Made by a program: the position numbers and the translations under genes. From NCBI RefSeq assembly GCF_900142325.1, contig NZ_FRAM01000002.1, positions 992,001 to 1,056,000 of the forward strand: 64,000 nt of DNA. Direction: 5' to 3'. This DNA is from Epilithonimonas mollis (GTDB lineage Bacteria; Bacteroidota; Bacteroidia; Flavobacteriales; Weeksellaceae). Of this stretch, positions 31,889 to 40,745 are shown piece by piece (the stretch's first letter is position 1; each line of letters starts with the position of its first letter). The notes beneath the pieces were generated by a model that was not told the origin of the DNA, made no database searches, and saw only the letters and a list, made by a program, of their open reading frames with translations.

Positions 31889-32944
31889 ATGAATTTTATC
31901 AAACCATTTTTTCTTACAGTTGGCACAGGCATTTTATTGAGCTGTAACCCGACCAGGGTAGTAGAGCCAACATCATTGGCTCTCAGGATCGACAGTTTAA
32001 TCGAGTCTAAAAACCCCAGAGCATTCAGCGGCGTGGTGGTGATCTCAAAAGATGGGAAAAGTATCTATGAAAAAGCTTACGGATTTTCAGATGTTGATAA
32101 TAAAGAAAAGCTTCAGCCGGATGATGCATTTTCCTCGATGTCTATTGCCAAACAAATCACTGCGACACTGGTGATGCTGGAAGTTGAAAAAGGAACGATC
32201 AATCCAGACCAACCCATCAATACATATCTCAAAGATCTGAAATACGACTGGGCCGGTCAAGTGACTGTTCATCATCTTTTGAACAATTCATCAGGGATTG
32301 ATGCCTGGGAATTAAAAGATGAACTGCTTTTTGAGCCGGGAGCTCAATTCAAATATTCGAATATTGGTTATGGAACACTCGGAAGAATCTTAGAAAGTGC
32401 AACCGGAAAATCTTATGAGCAATTGGTTACTGAGCTTTTCGCTAAGTGTGGACTGAAAGATTGTTTTTACCCTAACTCGGAAAATCAAAAAAAACTGGTT
32501 AACAGCTTTGCGATTACAAAAAACGGGACGAACCTGGTGAAGGAATTTCCTTATTCATCTGAGCTTTATCCGGGAAGTCATCTGATTGTCACAGCGAGAG
32601 ATTTGGCAAAATGGAATGATCTTCTTCATAACGGAAAAATTCTGAAAAACGAAAGTTATCAGAAAATGATTAATTATTCTATTACCAATATTCATACGCT
32701 TTTCAGCGAGAAAGCAATTGGTTATGGCTATGGATTAAGAATCAATGATAAAGCTGATGTTTTTGAAATCGGGCATACTGGATTTTCTCCACCAGCGGGA
32801 TTTACAGCGGTTAATTTATATTATCCTGATAAAAAAATTTCGGTCACAGTATTGGAAAATCAAGCAACAGATGATTTTGATATCGCTTATTATTTTGAGC
32901 AGGAAATCAAAAATATGGTTGTCAAAAGTGACCTTGTGAAATAA
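31889..32944 (+). CDS. Serine hydrolase, class C beta-lactamase-like lipoprotein
   Basis: A 351-residue protein with a lipoprotein signal peptide (lipobox LLSC, Cys about residue 19). The beta-lactamase/D-alanyl carboxypeptidase fold shows the Ser-x-x-Lys nucleophile (MSIAKQITA, about residue 88) and Tyr-Ser-Asn (KYSNIGYG, near 152). Near the end HTGFS takes the position of the third KTG/HxG motif. It is probably anchored in the periplasm and may trim peptidoglycan or hydrolyse esters; resistance is not implied. It interrupts carA and carB, to which it has no metabolic link. Confidence 0.85.
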   Translation: MNFIKPFFLTVGTGILLSCNPTRVVEPTSLALRIDSLIESKNPRAFSGVVVISKDGKSIYEKAYGFSDVDNKEKLQPDDAFSSMSIAKQITATLVMLEVEKGTINPDQPINTYLKDLKYDWAGQVTVHHLLNNSSGIDAWELKDELLFEPGAQFKYSNIGYGTLGRILESATGKSYEQLVTELFAKCGLKDCFYPNSENQKKLVNSFAITKNGTNLVKEFPYSSELYPGSHLIVTARDLAKWNDLLHNGKILKNESYQKMINYSITNIHTLFSEKAIGYGYGLRINDKADVFEIGHTGFSPPAGFTAVNLYYPDKKISVTVLENQATDDFDIAYYFEQEIKNMVVKSDLVK

Positions 32945-33007
32945 AATTTATAATAAAAAATAAAAGTCCGGAATTTTAATTTCTGACTTTAACATCTAAC
33001 AAAGAAA

Positions 33008-36000
33008 ATGAAAAGAACAGATATACAAACCATTTTAGTAATCGGCTCAGGTCCCATCATCATTGGCCAGGCTGCGGAATTTGATTATTCGGGGACACAG
33101 GCTTGCCTTTCTCTTAAGGAAGAAGGCTACAAAGTGATTTTGATTAATTCCAATCCTGCGACGATCATGACGGATGTGGAGATTGCCGACAAAGTTTATA
33201 TTGAACCGATTTCTCTGGAATTCGTTTCCAGAATCATTCGCAAAGAACGTCCAGATGCGCTTCTTCCAACTTTGGGAGGACAAACCGGACTGAATATGGC
33301 GGTAGAATTACAGAAATCAGGAATTCTTGAAGAATGTAAAGTGGAAGTTTTGGGAACGAAACTTTCAGCGATTAATCAAGCGGAAGACAGAGATTTGTTC
33401 CGTGAATTGATGAGAGAATTGAACGAACCAGTCCCTGAATCTGACATTGTAAATACCGTTCAAGGAGCAGTGGATTTTGCAGACGGATTGGGTTATCCCG
33501 TGATTGTCCGTCCCGCTTTTACGATGGGTGGAACAGGCGGCGGAATTGCTTCCAACGAAGCAGAACTTCGTGAGATTGCAGAACTCGGACTGAAATATTC
33601 TCCGGTGACACAATGTCTGATTGAAAGATCTATAGCCGGTTTTAAGGAAATTGAATATGAAGTAATGCGAGATTCCAATGACAATGCGATTGTGGTCTGT
33701 AATATGGAAAACATTGATGCCGTGGGTGTTCATACAGGAGATTCGATTGTGGTGGCACCTTCGCAGACGCTTTCTGACAGAGAATATCAGTTGCTGAGAA
33801 ATGCTTCATTAAAAATAATCAGAGCTTTAGGAATCGAAGGTGGTTGTAATGTTCAGTTGGCATTAGACCCTCACTCCTTCAACTATTATATCATTGAGGT
33901 AAATCCGAGAGTTTCGCGTTCATCGGCTTTGGCGAGTAAAGCGACGGGTTATCCGATTGCAAAAATCGCTGCGAAAATCGCAGTTGGATTGACACTTGAC
34001 GAAATTATCAATCCGGTTACAGGAACATCGTACGCTTGTTTCGAGCCTGCTTTGGATTACGTGGTAACCAAGTTTCCAAGATTCCCTTTCGATAAATTTG
34101 AGACAGCAGACAGAAGATTATCAACCCAAATGAAAGCAACGGGCGAAGTGATGGCAATCGGAAGAAACTTCGAGGAATCTTTGCAGAAAGCGATTCGTTC
34201 TTTGGAAACAGGATTGAGACATCTTGGTCTTAAGAAAAAACAGGCGGATGCGCTGACAGACGAGGAAATCGAAAGAAGAATCCGCATTTGTGATGACGAG
34301 AGATTATTCATCATCGGTGATGCTTTGCGGAGAGGTTACGATTGGGAAAAGATTGTAGAATGGAGCAAAATCGATAAGTTTTTCATCTGGAAAATCAAGA
34401 AACTGATTGACTTTGAGAAGACGATTGCGGATCATAAATTTGATAAAGAAACTTTACTGAAAGCTAAGAAATTAGGTTTCGCCGATTTGAATATTGCTCA
34501 TCTTTGGGAAACCACTCAAAAAGAAGTTTTCCAGTTCAGAAAAGACAACGGAATAATGCCGGTTTACAAAATGGTGGACACATGCGCGGCGGAATTTGAG
34601 TCTGAAACGCCTTATTTCTACGGTACTTATGAAGATGAGAATGAAAGTGTAGTTTCTGATAAAGAAAAAATCATTGTTTTAGGTTCCGGACCTATCAGAA
34701 TCGGACAAGGTGTAGAGTTTGATTACGCAACGGTCCATTCCGTTTGGGCGATTCAGCAAATGGGTTATGAGGCGATTATCATCAACTCCAATCCGGAAAC
34801 GGTTTCCACAGACTTCTCTATTTCGGATAAATTATACTTCGAACCTTTGGCAGAAGAGGATGTGATGAACATCATTGAACTCGAAAAACCAAAAGGGGTA
34901 GTGGTTCAGTTTGGAGGGCAGACAGCAATTAATCTAGCTGATAAATTAGCTGCTCACGGTGTTCAGATTTTGGGAACTTCGCTGGAAGATCTGGACAGAG
35001 CAGAGAACAGAGATAAATTTGAAAAAGCACTTCAGGACTTAGAAATTCCACAGCCACTCGGAAAAACTTCGACATCGAAAGAAGAAGCGATTGTGATTGC
35101 CAATGAAATCGGTTATCCGGTTTTGGTTCGTCCAAGTTATGTTTTGGGAGGACGTGCGATGGAAATTGTTTACTCCGAAAAAGAACTCGCTTACTATATG
35201 GAAAATGCGGTGGAAGCCAGTCCAGACCAGCCGGTTTTGATTGACCGTTATCTCACGGGTAAAGAAGTGGAAGTTGATGCCATCTGTGATGGCGAAACGA
35301 CGGTGATCCCGGGAATTATGGAGCATATCGAAAGAGCCGGTGTGCATTCCGGAGATTCGATTGCAGTCTATCCGCCTCAGACGCTGACTGAAACGCAGAT
35401 CAAAACGCTTGAAGATTATACCCAGAGATTAGCAAAAGGTCTGAATGTGATCGGATTAATGAATATACAATATGTGATTTCCAACGGTGAAGTTTTTGTG
35501 ATAGAAGTGAATCCACGCTCTTCCAGAACCGTTCCTTTTTTATCGAAAATCACGGATGTTCCTATGGCAAACCTGGCGACCAAAGCGATTCTCGGAACGA
35601 AGCTGAAAGACCTTGGCTACAAAACCGGTCTCGTTCCGAATAAAGAGGGCATCTTTGTAAAAGTTCCGGTTTTCTCATTCAGTAAATTAACGAAAGTTGA
35701 TATCTCACTCGGACCGGAAATGAAATCAACCGGTGAAGTGATGGGGAAAGATTCGACCTTTGAAAAAGCATTGTACAAAGGCTTAATAGGCGCTGGAAGA
35801 AAAGTTCCGACGTATGGTTCCATCCTGTTCACAGTTGCTGACCAGGACAAAGAAGAAGCTTCGGAAATCGCAAGGAGATTCCATACGATCGGGTTCAGAA
35901 TCTGGGCGACGGAAGGTACTGCGAAGTATTTTGAAGAAAAAGGAATCCAGACGAAAATCGGATATAAAATCGGAGAAGAAGACGTGAATCTGATTGATTT

Positions 36001-36187
36001 GATCCAGAAAGGAAAAGTTCAGTACGTTGTAAATACGACTACGAAAGGAAAACAATCTGAAAGAGACGGTTTCCAAATCAGAAGAATGAGTGTGGAAAAT
36101 GGTGTTCCTTGCCTGACCTCAATGGACACTGTGGAAGCGATTCTGAAAGTGATAGAGAGTATGACGTTTAAGATGGAGGCGATGTAG
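33008..36187 (+). CDS. carB: Carbamoyl-phosphate synthase, large subunit
   Basis: A 1059-residue subunit with the classic internal duplication. ATP-grasp half one (about 1-400) contains [21 protein letters not shown] and [13 protein letters not shown]. Half two (about 550-940) contains [15 protein letters not shown] and [16 protein letters not shown]. An oligomerisation region separates the halves, and a C-terminal MGS-like allosteric domain (about 940-1059) ends the chain. It makes carbamoyl phosphate used by both pyrB and argF' in this window. The full length and all motifs are present. Confidence 0.97.
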   Translation: MKRTDIQTILVIGSGPIIIGQAAEFDYSGTQACLSLKEEGYKVILINSNPATIMTDVEIADKVYIEPISLEFVSRIIRKERPDALLPTLGGQTGLNMAVELQKSGILEECKVEVLGTKLSAINQAEDRDLFRELMRELNEPVPESDIVNTVQGAVDFADGLGYPVIVRPAFTMGGTGGGIASNEAELREIAELGLKYSPVTQCLIERSIAGFKEIEYEVMRDSNDNAIVVCNMENIDAVGVHTGDSIVVAPSQTLSDREYQLLRNASLKIIRALGIEGGCNVQLALDPHSFNYYIIEVNPRVSRSSALASKATGYPIAKIAAKIAVGLTLDEIINPVTGTSYACFEPALDYVVTKFPRFPFDKFETADRRLSTQMKATGEVMAIGRNFEESLQKAIRSLETGLRHLGLKKKQADALTDEEIERRIRICDDERLFIIGDALRRGYDWEKIVEWSKIDKFFIWKIKKLIDFEKTIADHKFDKETLLKAKKLGFADLNIAHLWETTQKEVFQFRKDNGIMPVYKMVDTCAAEFESETPYFYGTYEDENESVVSDKEKIIVLGSGPIRIGQGVEFDYATVHSVWAIQQMGYEAIIINSNPETVSTDFSISDKLYFEPLAEEDVMNIIELEKPKGVVVQFGGQTAINLADKLAAHGVQILGTSLEDLDRAENRDKFEKALQDLEIPQPLGKTSTSKEEAIVIANEIGYPVLVRPSYVLGGRAMEIVYSEKELAYYMENAVEASPDQPVLIDRYLTGKEVEVDAICDGETTVIPGIMEHIERAGVHSGDSIAVYPPQTLTETQIKTLEDYTQRLAKGLNVIGLMNIQYVISNGEVFVIEVNPRSSRTVPFLSKITDVPMANLATKAILGTKLKDLGYKTGLVPNKEGIFVKVPVFSFSKLTKVDISLGPEMKSTGEVMGKDSTFEKALYKGLIGAGRKVPTYGSILFTVADQDKEEASEIARRFHTIGFRIWATEGTAKYFEEKGIQTKIGYKIGEEDVNLIDLIQKGKVQYVVNTTTKGKQSERDGFQIRRMSVENGVPCLTSMDTVEAILKVIESMTFKMEAM

Positions 36188-36209
36188 GTTTGAACGTAAA
36201 AAACAGAAG

Positions 36210-36236
36210 AGCGAAAGATTATTCTTTCGCTTTTTT
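36210..36236 (+). terminator. Intrinsic terminator of carB
   Basis: AGCGAAAG/CTTTCGCT with an ATTATT loop and six T residues. Confidence 0.85.
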
Positions 36237-36239
36237 GAT

Positions 36240-36395
36240 GGATATTTTGCGTGGTTTTGTGAAGTATGGAATACTCTATAGATGCTGATGATTTCGTTTT
36301 CTTTGTCTATTTTATAAAGTGATATAAGGAAATATTTTGAATGGAAGGCGATGGAAATCTTTGTGGATTTTTCGGAAATGAGCTACTTTTTTAAT
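36240..36395 (-). pseudogene. ParE/RelE-type toxin remnant
   Basis: Minus-strand translation right after the antitoxin stop gives KIHKDFHRLPFKIFPYIT in one frame, and then LYKIDKENEIISIYRVFHTS in the next. These are the consecutive last two blocks of Bacteroidota ParE/RelE toxins (LPxKxFPYxI...IDEENKIIxIYxxxHTS). One lost base near 36315-36320 explains the shift. The first 40-50 residues are missing, because only about 25 bases separate the fragment from the antitoxin stop. The frame then runs into the carB terminator. The toxin cannot be functional. Confidence 0.7.
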
Positions 36396-36419
36396 TTACT
36401 TATCGCGTTTTTAAAATCT

Positions 36420-36635
36420 CTAAAGAAATTCTGCAATTTTCCTTCCTGCAATCTTTTGATAATATTCAAAGGAGTTTGAAATGTCTCTGTTGGCGTTTGC
36501 ATTGGGTATGATTTTATAAGTCATATTTGCTTTCATTTCGGCCAAAACATCTTCAATAGACATAAAGTCTTTATTCATCAAATTTTTCATTGCATCAAGT
36601 TCGCATTTTTGTTGTTCCGTAAGTTGGTAATTCAT
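36420..36635 (-). CDS. Antitoxin-like protein of a broken toxin-antitoxin pair
   Basis: A 71-residue acidic helical protein (LTEQQKCELDAMKNLM, SIEDVLAEMK). Size, charge and position in front of a ParE/RelE-like remnant indicate the antitoxin. The first half would be the dimer/DNA-binding part and the second half a toxin-neutralising tail. It is intact although its toxin is not. It may persist as a protective or autoregulatory relic. The family assignment depends mainly on the neighbour. Confidence 0.6.
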   Translation of the reverse strand: MNYQLTEQQKCELDAMKNLMNKDFMSIEDVLAEMKANMTYKIIPNANANRDISNSFEYYQKIAGRKIAEFL

Positions 36636-36810
36636 ATTATGTTCTTGCCAAGTGTTTTCTGTTTTGTTTTCCAGAATTCCTCAGATTGATTTTTCAGTTT
36701 CTTGTTAATGATATTTAGAGTATTAGAGGACATTATAATTGTTCTTATCAATATTAATAAAAACTGGTAATATTATTGTAAAGGCTTTAGCTACGAAAAA
36801 TTTAAAATCG

Positions 36811-36818
36811 TATTTTTG
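36811..36818 (+). promoter_or_regulatory. -7 box of the 36835 gene
   Basis: TATTTTTG, an exact TAnnTTTG match, 16 bases before the ATG. No well-placed TTG. Confidence 0.45.
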
Positions 36819-36834
36819 AAATAAATAAAAATCT

Positions 36835-37137
36835 ATGAAAGTATCACACATTTTATCTTTAATGATTTTCGCAACATTATTGTTTTCCTGCGCCAGCGTT
36901 AACGATAGTAAACAAACCGGAACAATTGTAAGAGACTGTACAGGAACTTACCTCAGAGTTGGAGATAATCAGGATTATTTGGTTTGTAACTCTGATATTT
37001 TGACTGATAAAAAAGACGGTGAAAAAGTATCACTCGTTTTTGTTTACACCAAAGAATGTGCTGAAAGAGACGGTAAAATTATGTGTATGATGTATCACGA
37101 AAACAAAGGTATGATAAGGGTGAAAAGTGTAAAATAA
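36835..37137 (+). CDS. Small lipoprotein of unknown function
   Basis: A 100-residue lipoprotein with lipobox LLFSC (Cys19). The mature part is a short beta-rich chain with four cysteines (RDCTGTYLRV, LVCNSD, KECAERD, IMCMMY) that could form two disulphides. I do not recognise it. It lies 43 bases before the next lipoprotein gene and may share its transcript. Confidence 0.75.
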   Translation: MKVSHILSLMIFATLLFSCASVNDSKQTGTIVRDCTGTYLRVGDNQDYLVCNSDILTDKKDGEKVSLVFVYTKECAERDGKIMCMMYHENKGMIRVKSVK

Positions 37138-37180
37138 TTACTTTATCCGATTATAACTTATCATGTTTTAAATTTCACCT

Positions 37181-38059
37181 ATGAAACTACTTCAGCTGTT
37201 TGCGTTTTTATCAATTGGGCTTTCATGTTCCCAGACGCAGGATAATTTTAAAATCATCGCCAAACTTCCGGATGAGATCAAAGAAGCATCCGCCTGCGAA
37301 ATTTCCAGCAAATCCCCTTTGATATGGACTATCGAAGACAGTCATAATGAAAATTTGCTTTTCGGCTTCAACGAAAAAAGCGAACTGATCAGGAAAATCA
37401 GGATTACCAATGTAGAAAATAGAGACTGGGAAGATCTTAGCTCTGACGACGAAGGCAATATCTATATCGGCGACTTTGGCAATAATGATAATGACAGGCA
37501 GGATCTTGCCATTTACAAGATAAAAGCATCGGATCTTGATAAAGATGAGGCCAAGGCAGAATCGATCATTCGGTTTTATTATCCGGAACAAACCGAATTT
37601 CCGCCAAAGAAGAAAGACCGGATATTCGATGTGGAATCTTTTTTTATTTATAATAACAAGTTTTATCTTTTCACTAAAAACAGGAGCTCAAAATTTGACG
37701 GAACCACCGTTCTTTATGAAGTAGATAATACTCCAAATCAGAAATTGGTGGCTAAAAAAATCGGAAGTTTTGTGACCTGTGATCAGTTCAATCACTGTGC
37801 TGTAACGAGTGCAGATATAAGCCCCAATAAGGATAAAGTTGCGATACTGAGCTCAGATAAAGTCTGGATTTTTACCCGGTGGAAAGGTGATAATTTTTTC
37901 TCCGGAAAGGTGGAAAAAACAGAACTGAATCATCATACACAAAAAGAAGGACTATGCTTCAGGGATGAAAATACGATTCTCATTACCGATGAAGGCGGAA
38001 AAAAGCAAACCGGAAACCTGTACGAATTGAAATTGAATCAGAAACAGGAGAATTTTTGA
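37181..38059 (+). CDS. Beta-propeller lipoprotein (SdiA-regulated/NHL-like)
   Basis: A 292-residue protein with a lipoprotein signal (GLSC, Cys about 16). The mature chain has repeated four-strand blades with acidic DxDxN-type turns (SSDDEGNIYIGDFGNNDND, WIFTRWKGD, ENTILITDEGG). This is typical for periplasmic propellers of the SdiA-regulated or phytase-like kind; they bind calcium or sugars, and no catalytic role can be read here. Its stop overlaps the pdeM start by one base (TGATG), so they are translationally coupled, though a functional link is not obvious. Confidence 0.7.
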   Translation: MKLLQLFAFLSIGLSCSQTQDNFKIIAKLPDEIKEASACEISSKSPLIWTIEDSHNENLLFGFNEKSELIRKIRITNVENRDWEDLSSDDEGNIYIGDFGNNDNDRQDLAIYKIKASDLDKDEAKAESIIRFYYPEQTEFPPKKKDRIFDVESFFIYNNKFYLFTKNRSSKFDGTTVLYEVDNTPNQKLVAKKIGSFVTCDQFNHCAVTSADISPNKDKVAILSSDKVWIFTRWKGDNFFSGKVEKTELNHHTQKEGLCFRDENTILITDEGGKKQTGNLYELKLNQKQENF

Positions 38060-38703
38060 TGAAAATCGCAACGAAAAATTTAACGATACAGGACGAAATA
38101 TTTGTACTTACCAACCAGAGAGCCATGTTTTGGAAAAGGGAAAATGCACTTATTTTGTCTGATCTTCATGTTGGAAAAACAGCACATTTCCGGAAAAACG
38201 GTATTGCATTATCTGATCATATTTTTGAAAGTGATCTGCAGCGGTTGTCTATTCTGATGGAATATTTTGAACCCCAAAAATTTATTGTAGTCGGAGATCT
38301 GCTTCATGCCGGAGATAACTCGGATGTTGATCGGTTCTGCGAATGGAAAAATAATTTTCCGGGAGTAGAATTTTATTTGATAGAAGGCAATCACGACAGA
38401 ATTTCGAAAGCCCTGGAAGCCAAGTTGTGTCTTGATTTTAAATCCGACCGCCTGGAAATCGATGACTTTGCTTTTTTCCATGATTTTCAGAAAACTAATA
38501 AAAGATTCCAGATCACAGGACATATCCATCCCGGTTTTGTAATTGATTCTTCTGTCAAAAAAATTAAATTGCCTTGTTTTTCGGTGTCGGAAAACCAGCT
38601 TCTGCTTCCGGCTTTCAGCGAGTTTACCGGTCTCGATACAAAAAATCTGCCTAAAAAAGGAAGGTTTTATGTATTTACAGATGCTGATATCTATGAGATT
38701 TAG
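38059..38703 (+). CDS. pdeM: Ligase-associated DNA damage response endonuclease PdeM
   Basis: A 214-residue calcineurin-like metallophosphoesterase. Metal-binding blocks in order: LSDLHVGK (D-x-H, about residue 37), VVGDLLHAGDNS (GD...), LIEGNHDR (GNHD), and TGHIHPG (GHxH). The block order and length fit PdeM, a nuclease found with a DNA ligase and helicase in DNA repair clusters of other bacteria. Here the usual ligase and helicase partners are not next to it. It ends in a 4-base convergent overlap with the SemiSWEET gene. Confidence 0.85.
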   Translation: MKIATKNLTIQDEIFVLTNQRAMFWKRENALILSDLHVGKTAHFRKNGIALSDHIFESDLQRLSILMEYFEPQKFIVVGDLLHAGDNSDVDRFCEWKNNFPGVEFYLIEGNHDRISKALEAKLCLDFKSDRLEIDDFAFFHDFQKTNKRFQITGHIHPGFVIDSSVKKIKLPCFSVSENQLLLPAFSEFTGLDTKNLPKKGRFYVFTDADIYEI

Positions 38704-38960
38704 GCTTTGTTTTTAAAAATAAAGCAGCAGATCAATAATGTGATATTCACCAATACAGCGAAAGCATTAGAGAGAATAATCGGGAGTTCATCCTTTATAA
38801 AGCCGTACCACACCCATAATGAAAGTCCTGAAATAAGAATCAGAAGCATTACGAGGGAAATGTCCTCTGCATTTTTCTCTTTCAAAACTTTTATCAGTTG
38901 AGGCATCATTGCCACGGATGTCAGTGCTCCTGCGATCAGACCTAGTAATTCTTCATTCAT
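38700..38960 (-). CDS. SemiSWEET sugar transporter
   Basis: An 86-residue protein with three membrane helices and the PQ-loop motif (VAMMPQLIKVLKEKNAEDIS) near residue 20. SemiSWEETs work as dimers and move small sugars across the inner membrane. The Trp/Asn pair needed in the pore is present (WVWYGF, LSNAFAVLVN). The start overlaps the stop of the catalase-like gene upstream (ATGA), so they are co-translated. Confidence 0.85.
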   Translation of the reverse strand: MNEELLGLIAGALTSVAMMPQLIKVLKEKNAEDISLVMLLILISGLSLWVWYGFIKDELPIILSNAFAVLVNITLLICCFIFKNKA

Positions 38961-39937
38961 AATTTATTGTTTTTTCTGATTTTATAAGAAGTTTTGTAAG
39001 CATCATTCCTCAATTTCTGAATTCTTCCAACCGGTTGTAATTCCTGAATATTCTCAAATGGATTAAATGACATTTGCTCGACAGATTTGTCGTTTTTATC
39101 AATAGTTCCGTTGATTTTAATAGTTCCGATGGAAATGAATTCTGATTTTTTCCAGGTCTTATCCAGTTGATTGACAGGTTGCTTTTTTAAGTTGTAGCAA
39201 TATTGAACAAACAGATCCAGTTCATAGTCATTATTCTCAATATATTTCTCTATCGAGTTGTCGATGCTCTCTTGATTACTTTTTGTCGTAACTTTTTTCG
39301 GGACCAGTTTCAGCTTTACAAGATGATTTCCCAATCTGTAAACACCAATCGAATGGTAATCGAAAGATAGGATGAAATTTCTGCTTTTTTTCAGAAATTT
39401 CAAAACTTCATATATAAAAGAAGGGCGGAAAAATGAAGGTGAAATCAAGATAAAGCTTTTAAAAATCTGTGCCAGGTTCCGGCATTTTTGTAGAAAATTC
39501 CCTGAGAAAAAACGATTGATCGCAATGAATAGTTTTAAAAAACGGGAAACATTATTGACCGGAAATAATGGAAAATTAACCAAAGGAAAATTGGCAAAAG
39601 TTGTTTTGTCATCAAAAATCTTGACCGAGAATCCATAAGCTGGTATGCTCCTCTTTTGCGAAACAATTTTCATATGTGCATTCGAGATTCTGATAATGCA
39701 GTCCAGTTCTTTAGTCGTAAAAATATCTGTTTCCTCAAAGTTATTGTTAACGGATAAAGTTCCCTTAAGTGTAGAGTAGGAGGTCGCATGTGCATCTCTT
39801 GTTCTGTAACTTATATGATTGATTTTTTTTGAATCTGAAACAAAATTTTTAATGGAATCGCAGAGTTTTTGCAACAGATTTAACTCTTTGTCGCTTAAAA
39901 AATCGAAGCTTGGATTGTATTTTATTTTGGAGGCCAT
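38957..39937 (-). CDS. Catalase-like heme protein
   Basis: A 326-residue protein with scattered hallmarks of the catalase superfamily. YRTRDAHATSYSTLKGTLSV (about 44-63) holds the distal His in an R-x-x-H-A context. CIIRISNAHMKI and SVKIFDD...FPLVNFPLF fill the core, and YHSIGVYRLGNHLVKLKLVP comes near the proximal Tyr region. NPFENIQELQPVGRIQKLR at the end matches the usual closing pattern. It is shorter than true catalases and resembles SrpA-like or catalase-family peroxidases. No signal peptide. The pairing with a SemiSWEET is unexpected. Confidence 0.65.
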   Translation of the reverse strand: MASKIKYNPSFDFLSDKELNLLQKLCDSIKNFVSDSKKINHISYRTRDAHATSYSTLKGTLSVNNNFEETDIFTTKELDCIIRISNAHMKIVSQKRSIPAYGFSVKIFDDKTTFANFPLVNFPLFPVNNVSRFLKLFIAINRFFSGNFLQKCRNLAQIFKSFILISPSFFRPSFIYEVLKFLKKSRNFILSFDYHSIGVYRLGNHLVKLKLVPKKVTTKSNQESIDNSIEKYIENNDYELDLFVQYCYNLKKQPVNQLDKTWKKSEFISIGTIKINGTIDKNDKSVEQMSFNPFENIQELQPVGRIQKLRNDAYKTSYKIRKNNKL

Positions 39938-39962
39938 AAAATTTATCCAACTAAAATGAAGC

Positions 39963-39991
39963 CAAAAAAATAAGCCCCGGACGGAGCTTAT
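39963..39991 (-). terminator. Intrinsic terminator of the cold-shock gene
   Basis: ATAAGC/GCTTAT stem with seven T residues when read on the minus strand, between the cold-shock gene and the catalase-like gene. Confidence 0.75.
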
Positions 39992-40015
39992 ATATTTTTA
40001 ACTGAAGTTAAATAA

Positions 40016-40438
40016 TTACTTGATCAATGTGATATTGACAGCAGAAAAACCTTTCGGAGACCTTTCTTTTTCGAAAGAAACCTTGTTCCCTTTCTTCAGC
40101 AGCTGATCACAGTTATTGCTGTGGAAAAAGACATTTTCCTTATTATTGTCCTCCGTGATGAAACCATAACCTTTATCACTCACGAAAGTTACAATTCCTT
40201 TTTTAACTGTTTCCTCTGCCTCGATTGGTGCAGCACCCAGCTGGATATTTTCCAAGTCTACTTCCACCTTTTCATCCGGCGGTGTAGACGTTAGCCTCCC
40301 GAAAGCATCGACGTACATGAATTCTATTTCCTTTCCTTTTTCGTTGTTGGTTTTACGATCTTCACGACGTAGTGCTTTTTCTTTTTGTTTCTGAAGTTTT
40401 TTCTTGAAGTTTTCTTTTTTTGAGAAAGAATCTGCCAT
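40016..40438 (-). CDS. Cold-shock domain protein with basic N-terminal extension
   Basis: A 140-residue protein. Residues 1-45 are a Lys/Glu-rich helix (KKENFKKKLQKQKEKALRRE). Residues 78-140 are a cold-shock domain with both RNA-binding motifs, RNP1 KGYGFI and RNP2 VFFHSN. The extended form is common in Bacteroidota and is usually an RNA chaperone; the basic arm may bind RNA or ribosomes. A promoter box at 40668-40675 implies a 5' leader of about 220 bases, like the thermosensing leaders of cspA genes. Confidence 0.9.
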   Translation of the reverse strand: MADSFSKKENFKKKLQKQKEKALRREDRKTNNEKGKEIEFMYVDAFGRLTSTPPDEKVEVDLENIQLGAAPIEAEETVKKGIVTFVSDKGYGFITEDNNKENVFFHSNNCDQLLKKGNKVSFEKERSPKGFSAVNITLIK

Positions 40439-40745
40439 AAATTATTTGTTGTTGTTTTAAATTATTGTATTGAAAATATGTCAATCGAAGTTCAGGATCC
40501 TTTTTATTAAAGGCAATCAGGAAATCGATTATAAGATTAAAAAGTTGTTCTGTGCCTGCTGCCGGAAATTTAGATTACCAATAAAACATAAGCCGGAAGT
40601 GGCTTGAGGATACAAAGTAGAGAAAATTGTATCAGCAGATACAGAGAACTGTTTATAAATTATAGTGCAAATATACGTAAAATTTATGAAAAATATAAAT
40701 GCCTCTGAAATTAGAGGCATTGGGATTATCTATTGGGCAGAATAT
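40439..40745. promoter_or_regulatory. Long leader and promoter of the cold-shock gene
   Basis: On the minus strand TATATTTG (rc of 40668-40675) fits the -7 box. The transcript would run about 220 bases before the start codon. The hairpin AATGCCTCT/AGAGGCATT (40699-40722) ends the acyl-CoA dehydrogenase transcript. No gene seen. Confidence 0.5.
40699..40722 (-). terminator. Terminator of the acyl-CoA dehydrogenase gene
   Basis: Perfect 9-bp stem AATGCCTCT/AGAGGCATT, followed on the minus strand by a moderately T-rich tail. Confidence 0.7.
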
